A stretch of 64,000 nucleotides of DNA, taken from contig CAZXJI010000001.1 in the NCBI GenBank assembly GCA_964640955.1, positions 1-64,000 of the forward strand, in the 5' to 3' direction. Shown here piece by piece: positions 33,680-41,904 of the stretch; the first letter of the stretch is position 1, and the number at the start of each line of letters is the position of its first letter. This DNA comes from CAXXOK01 sp964640955. Lineage in GTDB: Bacteria; Bacillota; Clostridia; Christensenellales; Aristaeellaceae. Made by a program: the position numbers and the translations under genes. The notes beneath the pieces are model-generated. The model was not told where the DNA came from and did no database searches. It was given only the letters and a program-made list of their open reading frames with translations.

Positions 33680-35359
33680 ATGAAAAAACTCATTGCCCTG
33701 TTACTCTCGGTTCTGCTGCTTGCCTCCACGGCGGCCATCGCGGAGGAGACGACCCCTGCCTGGGCCCAGCCCTACGACGAGACGGTTACGGTCACGTTCG
33801 GCCGCTCCGGCTCCACGCAGGATCCCGACTTCCCCGAAGGCGAATCGATCGACAGCAACGCCTACACCGACTGGGTCAAGGAACAGTTCAACATTGACTT
33901 CCAGAACGAATGGCTCGTCGACAACGCCAACGGCGACTACACCACCCGCGTCAACCTCGCCATGACGACCGGCGAGTTTCCGGATGTGTTCATGGTCACC
34001 GGCGATCAGGCCAAGATGCAGATTCGGCAGCTCATCGACGCCGGCTACATTCAGGACCTGAGCGCCGCATACGACGAGTACGCCAGCGATATGCTGCGCG
34101 ACATCGTCGATAGCTACGGCGGCCTGGACGTCATCGCTCCCGCGACGGTACGCGATGAGGACGACAAGATTTATGCCTTCGGCAACATGTCCCCCGGCGG
34201 CGAATACGAGCTGGTTTGGATCCGCACCGACTGGCTTGAAAAGCTGAACCTTGAAAAGCCCACCACTTTCTCCGAACTGATGGACGTGGCGCGCGCGTTT
34301 GTCGCCAACAAGCTCGGCGGCGACAACACCATCGGCTTTGAGATCACCAACAGCCTGAACGACCAGTACAACACCGCGTGCACGCCTTCCTATCTGTGGC
34401 ATAACTTCAAGGCGTATCCCGGCCTGTGGTACCAGGACGAAAGCGGCGATTACGTATACGGCTCCGTGCAGCCGCAGGTGAAGGAAGGGCTGCAGTTCAT
34501 GGCGCAGCTGTATTCCGAGGGCCTCCTGGACAAGGAGTTCGTCACCAAGGATTACATGGCCAGCCTGGCCGCCGGTCGCGCCGGCATCACCTTCGGGCCC
34601 TGGTGGATCGGCGCCTGGCCGATCAACAACTGCAAGATCAACGACCCGAGCTCCTACTGGGAGCCCATCTGGGTGCTGGACGACGACGGCAAGGTGAACG
34701 TCGTATCCCCGGACGCCACCAACGAGAACGTCTACTACGTGGTCAGCAGCCAGTGCGAGCATCCCGAGGTGCTCATCAAAATGATGAACGTCTCTGCCGA
34801 GCAGCAGAATACCTACGGCATCGAGGAATACGACACCTACGCAAAGATTATCCCGCACGACGTGGACGTGCATTACAACTCGATCGGCTACTATCGTCTG
34901 GACTGGGGCGCCTGGCCGCTCGCGCTCAAGATTCGCTACAACGACCAGCTCGCGCGGATGGGCGTCGTGTGGAACGCGCTGGTGGACGACCTGAAAGCCG
35001 GCAAGGAAATTCCGTACTTCGCGATGGAAAGCTTCAACGGCGAGAAGATCGTGGCCTACATGAACGGCGACGACGATTCCGACGACGGTCAGCACGTGTA
35101 CACCAAGTACCTGGCGCTGAACCTCATCAAGGATCTGGACGCCACGGAAGCGGTCAAGCAACAGGTGTACAATCCCGCTCCCACCGATACCATGGAACTG
35201 GCCTGGACCAACCTGCAGGATATGGAGAAGCAGGTGTTCGCGGGCATCATCATGGGTGAGAAATCCATCGACGACTTCGATACCTTCGTAAGCGACTGGA
35301 TGGCGCAGGGCGGCGCGGCTATCACGGAGGAAGTGAACGCGCAGGCCAAGGGCGAATAA
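33680..35359 (+). CDS. Extracellular sugar-binding protein of an ABC importer (LplA-like)
   Basis: A 559-residue exported protein. Its signal peptide (residues 1-20) ends STAAIAEE, with no lipobox cysteine. Typical family features are the early VTVTFGRSGSTQDPDFPEG, DTPxx-like MTTGEFPDVFMV, and numerous aromatic residues including FGPWWIGAWPINN. AAAGGAG precedes the ATG, 5 bp after the GH2 gene. The protein delivers the substrate of the GH2 enzyme to the LplB/LplC permeases encoded next; no dedicated ATPase gene is present. Confidence 0.9.
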   Translation: MKKLIALLLSVLLLASTAAIAEETTPAWAQPYDETVTVTFGRSGSTQDPDFPEGESIDSNAYTDWVKEQFNIDFQNEWLVDNANGDYTTRVNLAMTTGEFPDVFMVTGDQAKMQIRQLIDAGYIQDLSAAYDEYASDMLRDIVDSYGGLDVIAPATVRDEDDKIYAFGNMSPGGEYELVWIRTDWLEKLNLEKPTTFSELMDVARAFVANKLGGDNTIGFEITNSLNDQYNTACTPSYLWHNFKAYPGLWYQDESGDYVYGSVQPQVKEGLQFMAQLYSEGLLDKEFVTKDYMASLAAGRAGITFGPWWIGAWPINNCKINDPSSYWEPIWVLDDDGKVNVVSPDATNENVYYVVSSQCEHPEVLIKMMNVSAEQQNTYGIEEYDTYAKIIPHDVDVHYNSIGYYRLDWGAWPLALKIRYNDQLARMGVVWNALVDDLKAGKEIPYFAMESFNGEKIVAYMNGDDDSDDGQHVYTKYLALNLIKDLDATEAVKQQVYNPAPTDTMELAWTNLQDMEKQVFAGIIMGEKSIDDFDTFVSDWMAQGGAAITEEVNAQAKGE

Positions 35360-35369
35360 CCACACCCGT

Positions 35370-35397
35370 CCGGCGGGGGAGCCTTTTCCCCCGCCGG
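35370..35397 (+). terminator. Intercistronic hairpin after the binding-protein gene
   Basis: CCGGCGGGGGA and TCCCCCGCCGG form a perfect 11-bp stem with a 6-nt loop (GCCTTT), 10 bp after the stop codon. There is no downstream U-run. It probably attenuates or protects the message between the binding protein and the permeases. Confidence 0.65.
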
Positions 35398-35436
35398 CAT
35401 GATCGGTCACTCCGCATATGGAAAGGAGCATTCGCC

Positions 35437-36375
35437 ATGACCAGCGCAGCCGCCGCAGTCAAAACCCGAAAAAGCGCACGGTACTCCCTGAGGAATCCCA
35501 CGCAGCGCAGCTATCACCTCATGCTGCTGCCGGGCATCATCCTTTTGCTGATCTTCAGCTATACGCCGATGATCGGCATCGTGATGGCCTTCCAGAAATA
35601 TGTGCCCGCCAAGGGCATCCTTGCCTCCAAATGGGTAGGGATGAAGAATTTTAACTACCTCTTCTCCCTGCCGGACACCTGGAACCTTTTCCGAAACACC
35701 CTGGTTTTCGCGGTCGCAGGCATCATATTGGATATTATCGTTCCCATTGCCTTTGCCCTGCTGCTTAACGAGGTGCGCCACGAACGCCTGAAAAAGACGA
35801 TCCAGACGGCGGTGTACCTGCCCAATTTTCTCGGCTGGGTGCTGCTGGCGCAAATCTTCATTCAGGTATTCGCGCTGTCCGGCCCGGTCAACAACGGCCT
35901 TGTGGCGCTCGGCCTGGAGCCCGTGTACTTTTTCGGCAACAACTCCGCCTTTCGTACGTTCATTATCATCAGCAACTCATGGAAGACCTTCGGATACTCC
36001 TCCATTATCTATACCGCTTCCATCCTCAACATCGACCCGGCGCTGTACGAGGCCGCGCACATCGACGGCGCCACGCGTTTCCAGCGAATCCTCCACATTA
36101 CCCTGCCGGGCATGATGAGCGTCATCATTCTCAAGATGACGCTGTCGCTGGGGACGGTGCTCAGCGCGAACTTCGACCAGATTTTCAACCTCTACAGCCC
36201 GCTCGTGTACGAATGGGGCGATATCATCGACACCTATGTGTACCGCCTCGGCATTCAGCAGGCGCAGTTCAGCATATCGACCGCGGTAGGGCTGCTCAAG
36301 TCGGTCGTGAGCACCCTGCTGATCGTGGTTTCCTACCTGTTTGCGTACAAGTATGCCGACTATCGCATCTTCTAG
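35437..36375 (+). CDS. Carbohydrate ABC permease, LplB type
   Basis: A 312-residue six-helix permease preceded by a basic N-terminal tail. LplB hallmarks are MLLPGIILLLIFSYTPMIGI and the EAA loop ALYEAAHIDGATRFQRILHI. It ends with the short KYADYRIF. AAAGGAG lies before the ATG. It dimerises with the LplC protein encoded 12 bp downstream. Confidence 0.93.
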   Translation: MTSAAAAVKTRKSARYSLRNPTQRSYHLMLLPGIILLLIFSYTPMIGIVMAFQKYVPAKGILASKWVGMKNFNYLFSLPDTWNLFRNTLVFAVAGIILDIIVPIAFALLLNEVRHERLKKTIQTAVYLPNFLGWVLLAQIFIQVFALSGPVNNGLVALGLEPVYFFGNNSAFRTFIIISNSWKTFGYSSIIYTASILNIDPALYEAAHIDGATRFQRILHITLPGMMSVIILKMTLSLGTVLSANFDQIFNLYSPLVYEWGDIIDTYVYRLGIQQAQFSISTAVGLLKSVVSTLLIVVSYLFAYKYADYRIF

Positions 36376-36387
36376 CGGAGGCAAGTT

Positions 36388-37284
36388 ATGAGCAAAAAAG
36401 CAAGATGGACGCTGGAGCGGTTCTCCGGCGGAGATTATGTGATCTACGTGCTGATGATACTGACCGCGCTGGTCTGCGTCATTCCCGTGTGGAACGTGCT
36501 GATGATTTCGCTGTCCAACTCCGCGGCCGTGGATGCCGGGCAGGTGACGGTGTGGCCCGTCAAGCTTACGCTGTCGGCCTACGAGCAGATGCTGGGCGAC
36601 ACCGTGTTCTTCCACGCGTTCCTGTATTCGGTCGTGCGGACCATCCTGGGCACTTCCATGTCGATGGTGCTCATGTTTCTGATGGCTTACCCGCTTTCCC
36701 GGGAAAAGGCGGATTTTCCCGCGCGCAACTTCTACATGTGGTTCATCGTCGTCACCATGCTGTTTAACGGCGGCCTGATTCCGACCTATCTGGTCGTCCG
36801 CAAGGTGGGGCTGGCCAACAGCATCTGGGCGCTGACCGTTCCGGGCGCGGTTTCCACCTACAACACCATCCTGATGATGAACTACTTCCGCAACCTGCCC
36901 AAGGAGCTGAGCGAATCCGCCAGCATCGACGGCGCAACCCCGATGCGAACGCTCATCAACATCTACCTGCCCGTCAGCGTCCCGGTCATCGCCACGCTCA
37001 CGCTGTTTTGCGCGCTGTGGCACTGGAACGATTATTTCCAGGGCATGATCTACATCGACAAAGCCGAGGATTATCCGCTGATGACGTACATCCGCAGCCT
37101 GTCGCTCAACACAAACGCCCTGGCCAACCTGACCGGCGACGAGCTAAGGCGGCGCGCCGAGATGGGCAAGGCTACCTTCAACGCCGCCAAGGTGTTTATC
37201 GCCATGATCCCCGTACTGTGCGTGTACCCCTTCGTGCAAAAGTACTTCGTCAAGGGCATCATGCTCGGTTCCGTCAAGGGTTGA
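36388..37284 (+). CDS. Carbohydrate ABC permease, LplC/YtcP type
   Basis: A 298-residue permease with six helices. It contains the EAA loop ELSESASIDGATPMRTLINI, where Ser replaces the usual first Ala, and the standard tail VQKYFVKGIMLGSVKG. GGAGG precedes the ATG. It is second in the permease pair of the GH2 operon. Confidence 0.93.
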   Translation: MSKKARWTLERFSGGDYVIYVLMILTALVCVIPVWNVLMISLSNSAAVDAGQVTVWPVKLTLSAYEQMLGDTVFFHAFLYSVVRTILGTSMSMVLMFLMAYPLSREKADFPARNFYMWFIVVTMLFNGGLIPTYLVVRKVGLANSIWALTVPGAVSTYNTILMMNYFRNLPKELSESASIDGATPMRTLINIYLPVSVPVIATLTLFCALWHWNDYFQGMIYIDKAEDYPLMTYIRSLSLNTNALANLTGDELRRRAEMGKATFNAAKVFIAMIPVLCVYPFVQKYFVKGIMLGSVKG

Positions 37285-37345
37285 ATTTACCGTACCTCGC
37301 CGTAGAAAACGGCTTTCAAATTGTAACGCTGGAAGGATGAACACT

Positions 37346-38773
37346 ATGAACTTCAAGATCGCACTGATGGGACTGAGCCAAAAAAGCTTCTTCGGCGACA
37401 AGGAAGCCCGGTACGCAAGGAGCGCGAACGATCTGCGCGGACTGCTTAACACGCTGAAGGCCGAGCTGTACGTGTACCCGGAGCAGATCGTCACGGCGGA
37501 CGACGCGAAAAAGGCGCTGGGGACGATCCACGCGGAAAAGCCCGATTTTCTGCTCGTGCAGTGCACCAGCTTCTCCGCCGGTTATCTAGCCTCCATATTC
37601 GTTCAGTCCGGGTATCCCGTCGGCTGGTGGGCGATTCCGGAAAACCTGGAGGGCAAGGTTTGCGAGTTTAACTCCTTCTGCTCCATCAACATGTATCAGG
37701 CGATCAACCGCAGTTATTACAACGAGGAGCAGTATGCGGCCAAGTGGTTTTTCGGCGAGGTGTCCGACCCGCTTTTCGGCGAGCGCCTGGCCGTGACCGT
37801 TCGCGCCCTGCGCGCCGTCAAACGGCTGCGCGCGTCCAGAATCGGGCTGATCGGCGGCATCGCCCCCGGCTTTAACGATTTGTATTTCGACGAGCGCAAG
37901 CTGCTCAGGCTGTTCCCGGGGTTGGAATACGACCGTCTGCCCGAGTTTGAGGATATCGCCTCACTGGCGGAAAGCTACCCCGAATCGGAGATCATCGGCA
38001 TGGCCGAAGCCTACGAGAAGGAGGCCAACGGCATTCACCCCGCGAGCAGAAAGCACAAGCTGCTCAACGTGCGTTTGCTGCGCGCCTACCGCGAGTTCGT
38101 CGCGAAGAACCGCTACGACGCGATCGCCGTGTCCTGCTGGCCGAAGTTCCAGGATCGGTACGATTATTCCGTATGCTCCGTCGTGGGGCAGTTGAACGAC
38201 GACGGCGTTCCCACCTCCTGCGAGGGCGATCCGCTGAGCGCGGTCAGCATGCTGATGCTTCGGGAAATCGCGGGCGAGCCGACCACACTGATGGATATGT
38301 CCGGCTTCGATACGAAGGACGAAAGCGTTCTTCTGTGGCACTGCGGCCCCGCGGCCGCCTGCTTCGCCTCAAAGGACGGCTATTCGCTGGGGGTCAACTA
38401 CTCCGGCAAAGCGCATATCGGCGGGCTGTGCTGCACCGGCTGCGCGCGCGATATGGTGTTCGCGCCGGGCCCCATCACGGTGGGCCGCCTCAACGCCGAG
38501 CTGGATTCGCTGTTCGTCGCGGGCGGCGAGCTGATGGACCCCGACCGCAAGAGCAGCTTCGCGGGCAGCCGTGGCTGGGTGACGGACCTGCGCCTCGCGG
38601 GCGAGAAGGTCGGCACCCTCGACTTCGTCAACACCATCCTCTCGCAGGGCGTGTCGCACCATTACCCCATCTCCAGGGGCGACTATCAGGCGGAGCTGAT
38701 GGAAATCGCGGCGTGGCTCAAAATCGGCACGTGCCAAAAGACACCCTACCGGACCTGGCTGCAAATGAAGTAA
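37346..38773 (+). CDS. L-fucose/L-arabinose isomerase-fold sugar isomerase
   Basis: A 475-residue protein of the FucI/AraA-like isomerase group. It has an N-terminal Rossmann-like half (DFLLVQCTSFSAGYLASIF) and a C-terminal half with the family pattern SCWPKFQ, SCEGDPLSAVSMLM and LLWHCGPAA. The Glu/Asp of CEGD and the His of WHCG are the likely metal ligands. ATG 37346 was chosen because GGAAGG lies 9 nt upstream; the ATG at 37337 abuts that site. It should convert the aldose released by the GH2 enzyme to a ketose for the ROK kinase encoded next. The sugar identity (galactose, fucose or another) is not fixed by the sequence. Confidence 0.82.
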   Translation: MNFKIALMGLSQKSFFGDKEARYARSANDLRGLLNTLKAELYVYPEQIVTADDAKKALGTIHAEKPDFLLVQCTSFSAGYLASIFVQSGYPVGWWAIPENLEGKVCEFNSFCSINMYQAINRSYYNEEQYAAKWFFGEVSDPLFGERLAVTVRALRAVKRLRASRIGLIGGIAPGFNDLYFDERKLLRLFPGLEYDRLPEFEDIASLAESYPESEIIGMAEAYEKEANGIHPASRKHKLLNVRLLRAYREFVAKNRYDAIAVSCWPKFQDRYDYSVCSVVGQLNDDGVPTSCEGDPLSAVSMLMLREIAGEPTTLMDMSGFDTKDESVLLWHCGPAAACFASKDGYSLGVNYSGKAHIGGLCCTGCARDMVFAPGPITVGRLNAELDSLFVAGGELMDPDRKSSFAGSRGWVTDLRLAGEKVGTLDFVNTILSQGVSHHYPISRGDYQAELMEIAAWLKIGTCQKTPYRTWLQMK

Positions 38774-38795
38774 CGCGACGGGAAGGGATGGAACC

Positions 38796-39719
38796 ATGAA
38801 GGGCTGGCTGGCGGCCGACATCGGCGGCACGAAGCTCGCGGCGGCGGCCTTCGACGGGAATTCGCTGCTGGCGCGCGAACAGATCGAAACGCATCCCGAG
38901 CGCGGCGCGGAGGACGTGCTGGAACGGCTGGCGCGCCTGATGGAGCGAACGGCGAAGCAGGCGGCCGTCGAACCGCTCGGGGCGGGCGTGGCCTGCCCCG
39001 GTCCGCTCTCCTCCCGCAGGGGCGTGGTGGAAAACGCGCCCCTGCTCGGCTGGCGCGACGTGCCGGTCGTCCGATGGCTGACCCGGCGGCTGGGGATGCC
39101 CGTCGTGCTGGAAAACGACGCGAACGCCGCCGCTTTGGGCGAATTGCGCGCAGGCGCGGGCACGGGCTGCGAAAGCTTGGCCTATATCACCGTTTCCACG
39201 GGCGTGGGCTGCGGCATCGTGCTCGGCGGCCGCGTGCTCAGGGGCTTCCACGAGTCGGCGGGCGAGCTGGGGCATCTGGTCATCGAGCCGGACGGCCTTC
39301 CGTGCGCCTGCGGCAGGCGCGGATGCCTGGAGATGTACGCGTCGGGCACGGCGATCACCCGCCGAGCAAAGGAGCTCTGCGTACAAAGGGGAGAAGACCC
39401 CGAATCCATGGACGCGCGGCTCGCCTCCGCGCGCGCCCGCGAGGGCGACGCAGGCTGCCGGGCGCTGTTTGAAGCCGCGGGAACGGCACTCGGCCGGGGC
39501 GTGGCCATGCTGCGGCAGCTGCTGGACGTGGAGCGCATCGTCGTGGGCGGCTCGGTAAGCGCGTCCTTCGACCTGATGCGGCCCGCGTTCCTGCAAAGCG
39601 TCGAGGCGGGCAGCTACTGGAGCGAACACCCGGAGGAATGGCTGCGACCGGCAAAGCTCCAGCCCGATTCCGGTCTGTACGGGGCGGCATGGCTCGCCCG
39701 GGAACGTTTTGAACAATAA
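38796..39719 (+). CDS. ROK-family sugar kinase
   Basis: A 307-residue kinase without a DNA-binding domain. The ATP loop is DIGGTKLAAAAFDG, the catalytic-base region is VLENDANAAALGE, and the zinc-binding ROK signature is GELGHLVIEPDG followed by CACGRRGC. It lies between the isomerase and GatZ-like genes, so phosphorylation of the ketose made by the isomerase is its likely job, although most ROK kinases characterised act on glucose, fructose or amino sugars. Confidence 0.9.
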   Translation: MKGWLAADIGGTKLAAAAFDGNSLLAREQIETHPERGAEDVLERLARLMERTAKQAAVEPLGAGVACPGPLSSRRGVVENAPLLGWRDVPVVRWLTRRLGMPVVLENDANAAALGELRAGAGTGCESLAYITVSTGVGCGIVLGGRVLRGFHESAGELGHLVIEPDGLPCACGRRGCLEMYASGTAITRRAKELCVQRGEDPESMDARLASARAREGDAGCRALFEAAGTALGRGVAMLRQLLDVERIVVGGSVSASFDLMRPAFLQSVEAGSYWSEHPEEWLRPAKLQPDSGLYGAAWLARERFEQ

Positions 39720-39733
39720 GGGAGGAAAGGTTT

Positions 39734-40996
39734 ATGAACATTAGCGAGATGCAAAAGGCCCTATGGAAAGCGCGCGAGGCGGAGGGGTTTTCCACCCTGC
39801 TGGGCATCGGGCCGATGTCGCCGATGCTTTTGCAGGCGACGCTGGAGCTCAGCCACGAGCAGGATTTCCCCGTTCTGTTTATCGCGAGCCGCAATCAGGT
39901 GGATATGGACAAGTTCGGCGGCGGATATGTGTCCGGCTGGGATCAGCGGCGGCTGGTTCAGGCGATTAAGGGCATGGCTTTCAAGGTCGGTTACGAGGGC
40001 CTGTACTACGTGTGCCGCGATCACGGCGGCCCCTGGCAGCGGGACGAGGAGCGCAGGGCGCGCCTGCCCGAGGCGGAGGCAATGGAGCGCGGGCTGGAAA
40101 GCTATTACGCCGATCTGGACGCGGGCTTCGACCTGCTGCACGTCGACCCCACGAAGGACCCCGATTTTTCCGAGGGCACGGTCCCGATGGACCTGGTCAT
40201 CCGCCGTACCGTAACGCTGATCGAGAAGATCGAGGCCTACCGCACGGCGCGCGGCATCGCGCCTATCGGCTATGAGGTGGGCACCGAGGAAACCAACGGC
40301 GGCCTGACGGGCGTGGACGCGTTTGAAACGTTTATCGAACGCCTGACCCTCGAACTGGAACAGAAGGGGCTGCCCAAGCCGAACTTCATCGTCGGCCAGA
40401 CCGGCACGCTGACCCGCATGACCGAGAACATCGGCCATTATTCCACCGAGAACGCCGCGCGGCTGGCGAAGATTTCCGCGGCGCACGGCATGGAATTGAA
40501 GGAGCACAACGGCGATTATCTCCCCGACGAGCTGCTTTTGCTGCACCCGGCGCTCAGGGTGTCGTCCTCCAACGTGGCGCCCGAATTCGGCGTCGTGGAA
40601 ACGCGCGCGTACCTGCAGCTGTCGCAGCTGGAGGACAGGCTGGCGGAGATGGGCCTGGTGCCGGAATCCGGCCATGTCGCGGCGATCCTCCGTAAGGCCG
40701 CCGTGGAGACCGGCCGCTGGCGCAAGTGGATGGTCGGGGAGCAGGAAAACCTGAGCGTCGGGGAAGTACTGCAGGACGAAAAGCTGACGCGTCTCATCGC
40801 CGATATCAGCGGCCATTACACCTTCGAATTGCCGACGGTCGCGCCCGCGCTGGAAGCGATGCTCCGCCGGCTGGAAAAAGCCGGTGTGCCCGCGCGGCGC
40901 TTCGTGCTGGACAGCATCAAGCGCAGCATAGGCCGGTATGTATCCGCATACAACCTGCGCGGGCTGACGGGCAGGCTGCGCAGGTATTCCGGCTGA
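39734..40996 (+). CDS. GatZ/KbaZ-family protein (tagatose-phosphate metabolism)
   Basis: A 420-residue TIM-barrel protein of the GatZ/KbaZ family, full length for the family. It shows FIASRNQVDMDKFGGGYVSG, CRDHGGPWQRDE (His/Asp of the putative metal site), LLHVDPTKDP, and PIGYEVGTEETNGG. In enteric bacteria GatZ is the stabilising subunit of tagatose-1,6-bisphosphate aldolase with GatY. No GatY gene is present here, and stand-alone family members have been reported to epimerise tagatose-6-phosphate at C4. With an isomerase and a kinase just upstream, a C4-epimerase step to fructose-6-phosphate is attractive but inferred. Confidence 0.87.
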   Translation: MNISEMQKALWKAREAEGFSTLLGIGPMSPMLLQATLELSHEQDFPVLFIASRNQVDMDKFGGGYVSGWDQRRLVQAIKGMAFKVGYEGLYYVCRDHGGPWQRDEERRARLPEAEAMERGLESYYADLDAGFDLLHVDPTKDPDFSEGTVPMDLVIRRTVTLIEKIEAYRTARGIAPIGYEVGTEETNGGLTGVDAFETFIERLTLELEQKGLPKPNFIVGQTGTLTRMTENIGHYSTENAARLAKISAAHGMELKEHNGDYLPDELLLLHPALRVSSSNVAPEFGVVETRAYLQLSQLEDRLAEMGLVPESGHVAAILRKAAVETGRWRKWMVGEQENLSVGEVLQDEKLTRLIADISGHYTFELPTVAPALEAMLRRLEKAGVPARRFVLDSIKRSIGRYVSAYNLRGLTGRLRRYSG

Positions 40997-41097
40997 CTCC
41001 ACCCCCGGGGGAAACGGTTCTCTCGACAACCTTACGGCGCGGGACGTATTGTCCCGCGCCCAGGGTGTCAAAAAACCTTGTTTTGCAGGCACTCTGC

Positions 41098-41224
41098 CAG
41101 CCTGTTCAAAAGGCCCGAGACGCTAGGAAGCAAGGGTGGCAAGGGGTTGAGCTTACTCGTTCGTAAGTGATACCCCTTGCCATCCCGCAGCTGACAACGC
41201 AGATTGGGCTTTTTCAACAGGCTG
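41098..41224. mobile_element. Palindromic MITE/REP-like element, copy 1
   Basis: A 127-bp imperfect palindrome. The ends CAGCCTGTTCAAAAGGCCC and GGGCTTTTTCAACAGGCTG are 17/19 complementary. Inside, GGGTGGCAAGGGGT pairs with ACCCCTTGCCATCCC and the centre ACTCGTTCGTAAGT folds back. It has no coding capacity. Long-stem, gene-less elements of this kind are usually mobilised in trans. Confidence 0.65.
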
Positions 41225-41286
41225 GGCGCGGGACGTATTGTCCCGCGCCCAGGGTGTCAAAAAACCTTGTTTTGCAGGCACTCTGC

Positions 41287-41413
41287 CAGCCTGTTCAAAA
41301 GGCCCGAGACGCTAGGAAGCAAGGGTGGCAAGGGGTTGAGCTTACTCGTTCGTAAGTGATACCCCTTGCCATCCCGCAGCTGACAACGCAGATTGGGCTT
41401 TTTCAACAGGCTG
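41287..41413. mobile_element. Palindromic MITE/REP-like element, copy 2
   Basis: Indistinguishable by eye from the copy at 41098-41224, including both imperfect end positions. The lack of visible divergence implies a very recent tandem duplication, or an assembly artefact. Confidence 0.65.
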
Positions 41414-41438
41414 GGCGCGGGACGTATTGTCCCGCGCC

Positions 41439-41797
41439 GTTTTCCATCCCATTTGGACAGGGAAGGGCCGGCAACGGCTTACCGCCGGATTTCTCCCCTA
41501 TCGGATCGCTGTTCATGTTTTAATTAAATGTTCATAACGATTGTTCGCCCTGCAACAACCGCGCTTTATCAGACCGGCTGCGCATCCCTGTGGCCGGCGA
41601 GGGGCTTTTCAACCTCCATGAACAGTCGCGTGCCGCTGCCGCGGTTTTGTGAAATAAAGCCATTCCTGTTTCAAACGCGTTTTCAATACGGCATTGAGCA
41701 GACCACACGCTTCACATTTCACGCCGGAGCTTTTTCAACCGGCGCATTTTGCTGGTCCTTTCCCGCTGCTCGTGAAGTCTTTTTTTCAAATAAGGGG
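41439..41797. other. Non-coding stretch upstream of the sugar importer
   Basis: Apart from the operator-like motif at 41517-41535, nothing convincing is visible. A 105-codon open frame (41528-41845) has no ribosome site and runs into the importer promoter, so it is not called as a gene. Confidence 0.5.
41517..41535 (-). promoter_or_regulatory. Operator-like motif, site A
   Basis: The minus strand reads ATGAACATTTAATTAAAAC, matching 17 of 19 positions of site B (41842-41860). It lies about 325 bp upstream of site B, centre to centre, where it could act as an auxiliary looping site. Confidence 0.5.
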
Positions 41798-41826
41798 TTG
41801 ATTATTCTATCGATCTATGCTACTAT
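41798..41826 (+). promoter_or_regulatory. Promoter of the putative apioside importer operon
   Basis: TTGATT (41798-41803) and TACTAT (41821-41826) are separated by 17 bp. The predicted start near 41833 is just upstream of operator-like site B. Confidence 0.7.
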
Positions 41827-41841
41827 TACGTCAACAGAAAC

Positions 41842-41882
41842 TTGAACATTCAATTAAAACGTATGCATGTTCAAGTTGAACG
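41842..41882 (+). promoter_or_regulatory. Operator-like motif, site B, with adjacent TTGAAC palindrome
   Basis: TTGAACATTCAATTAAAAC (41842-41860) shares 17/19 bases with site A and most with site C. Just downstream, GTTCAA-G-TTGAAC (41869-41881) is a perfect inverted repeat built from the same half-site. Their place right after the predicted transcription start suits a repressor. Confidence 0.6.
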
Positions 41883-41904
41883 TACCATGAAGGAGGAATT
41901 TGCA

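Larger units (their letters stand above)
41036..41438. repeat. Tandem 189-bp direct repeat (two full copies plus 25 bp)
   Basis: Two copies (41036-41224 and 41225-41413) appear identical by eye over 189 bp, and a third start of 25 bp (41414-41438) follows. Each unit opens with the hairpin GGCGCGGGAC-GTATT-GTCCCGCGCC and then has 164 bp that include the palindromic element listed separately. The partial third copy runs straight into GTTTT, so it looks like the original terminator of the GatZ operon, now split by two element copies. The short open frames within it are not credible genes. Confidence 0.9.

Noticed and set aside
41167..41355. Short identical frames inside the 189-bp repeats
   Set aside because: No ribosome site, and they run through hairpins and element ends; they exist only because the repeat is duplicated.
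41528..41845. A 105-codon open frame before the importer operon
   Set aside because: No ribosome site, no domain, and it covers the importer promoter and one operator-like site.
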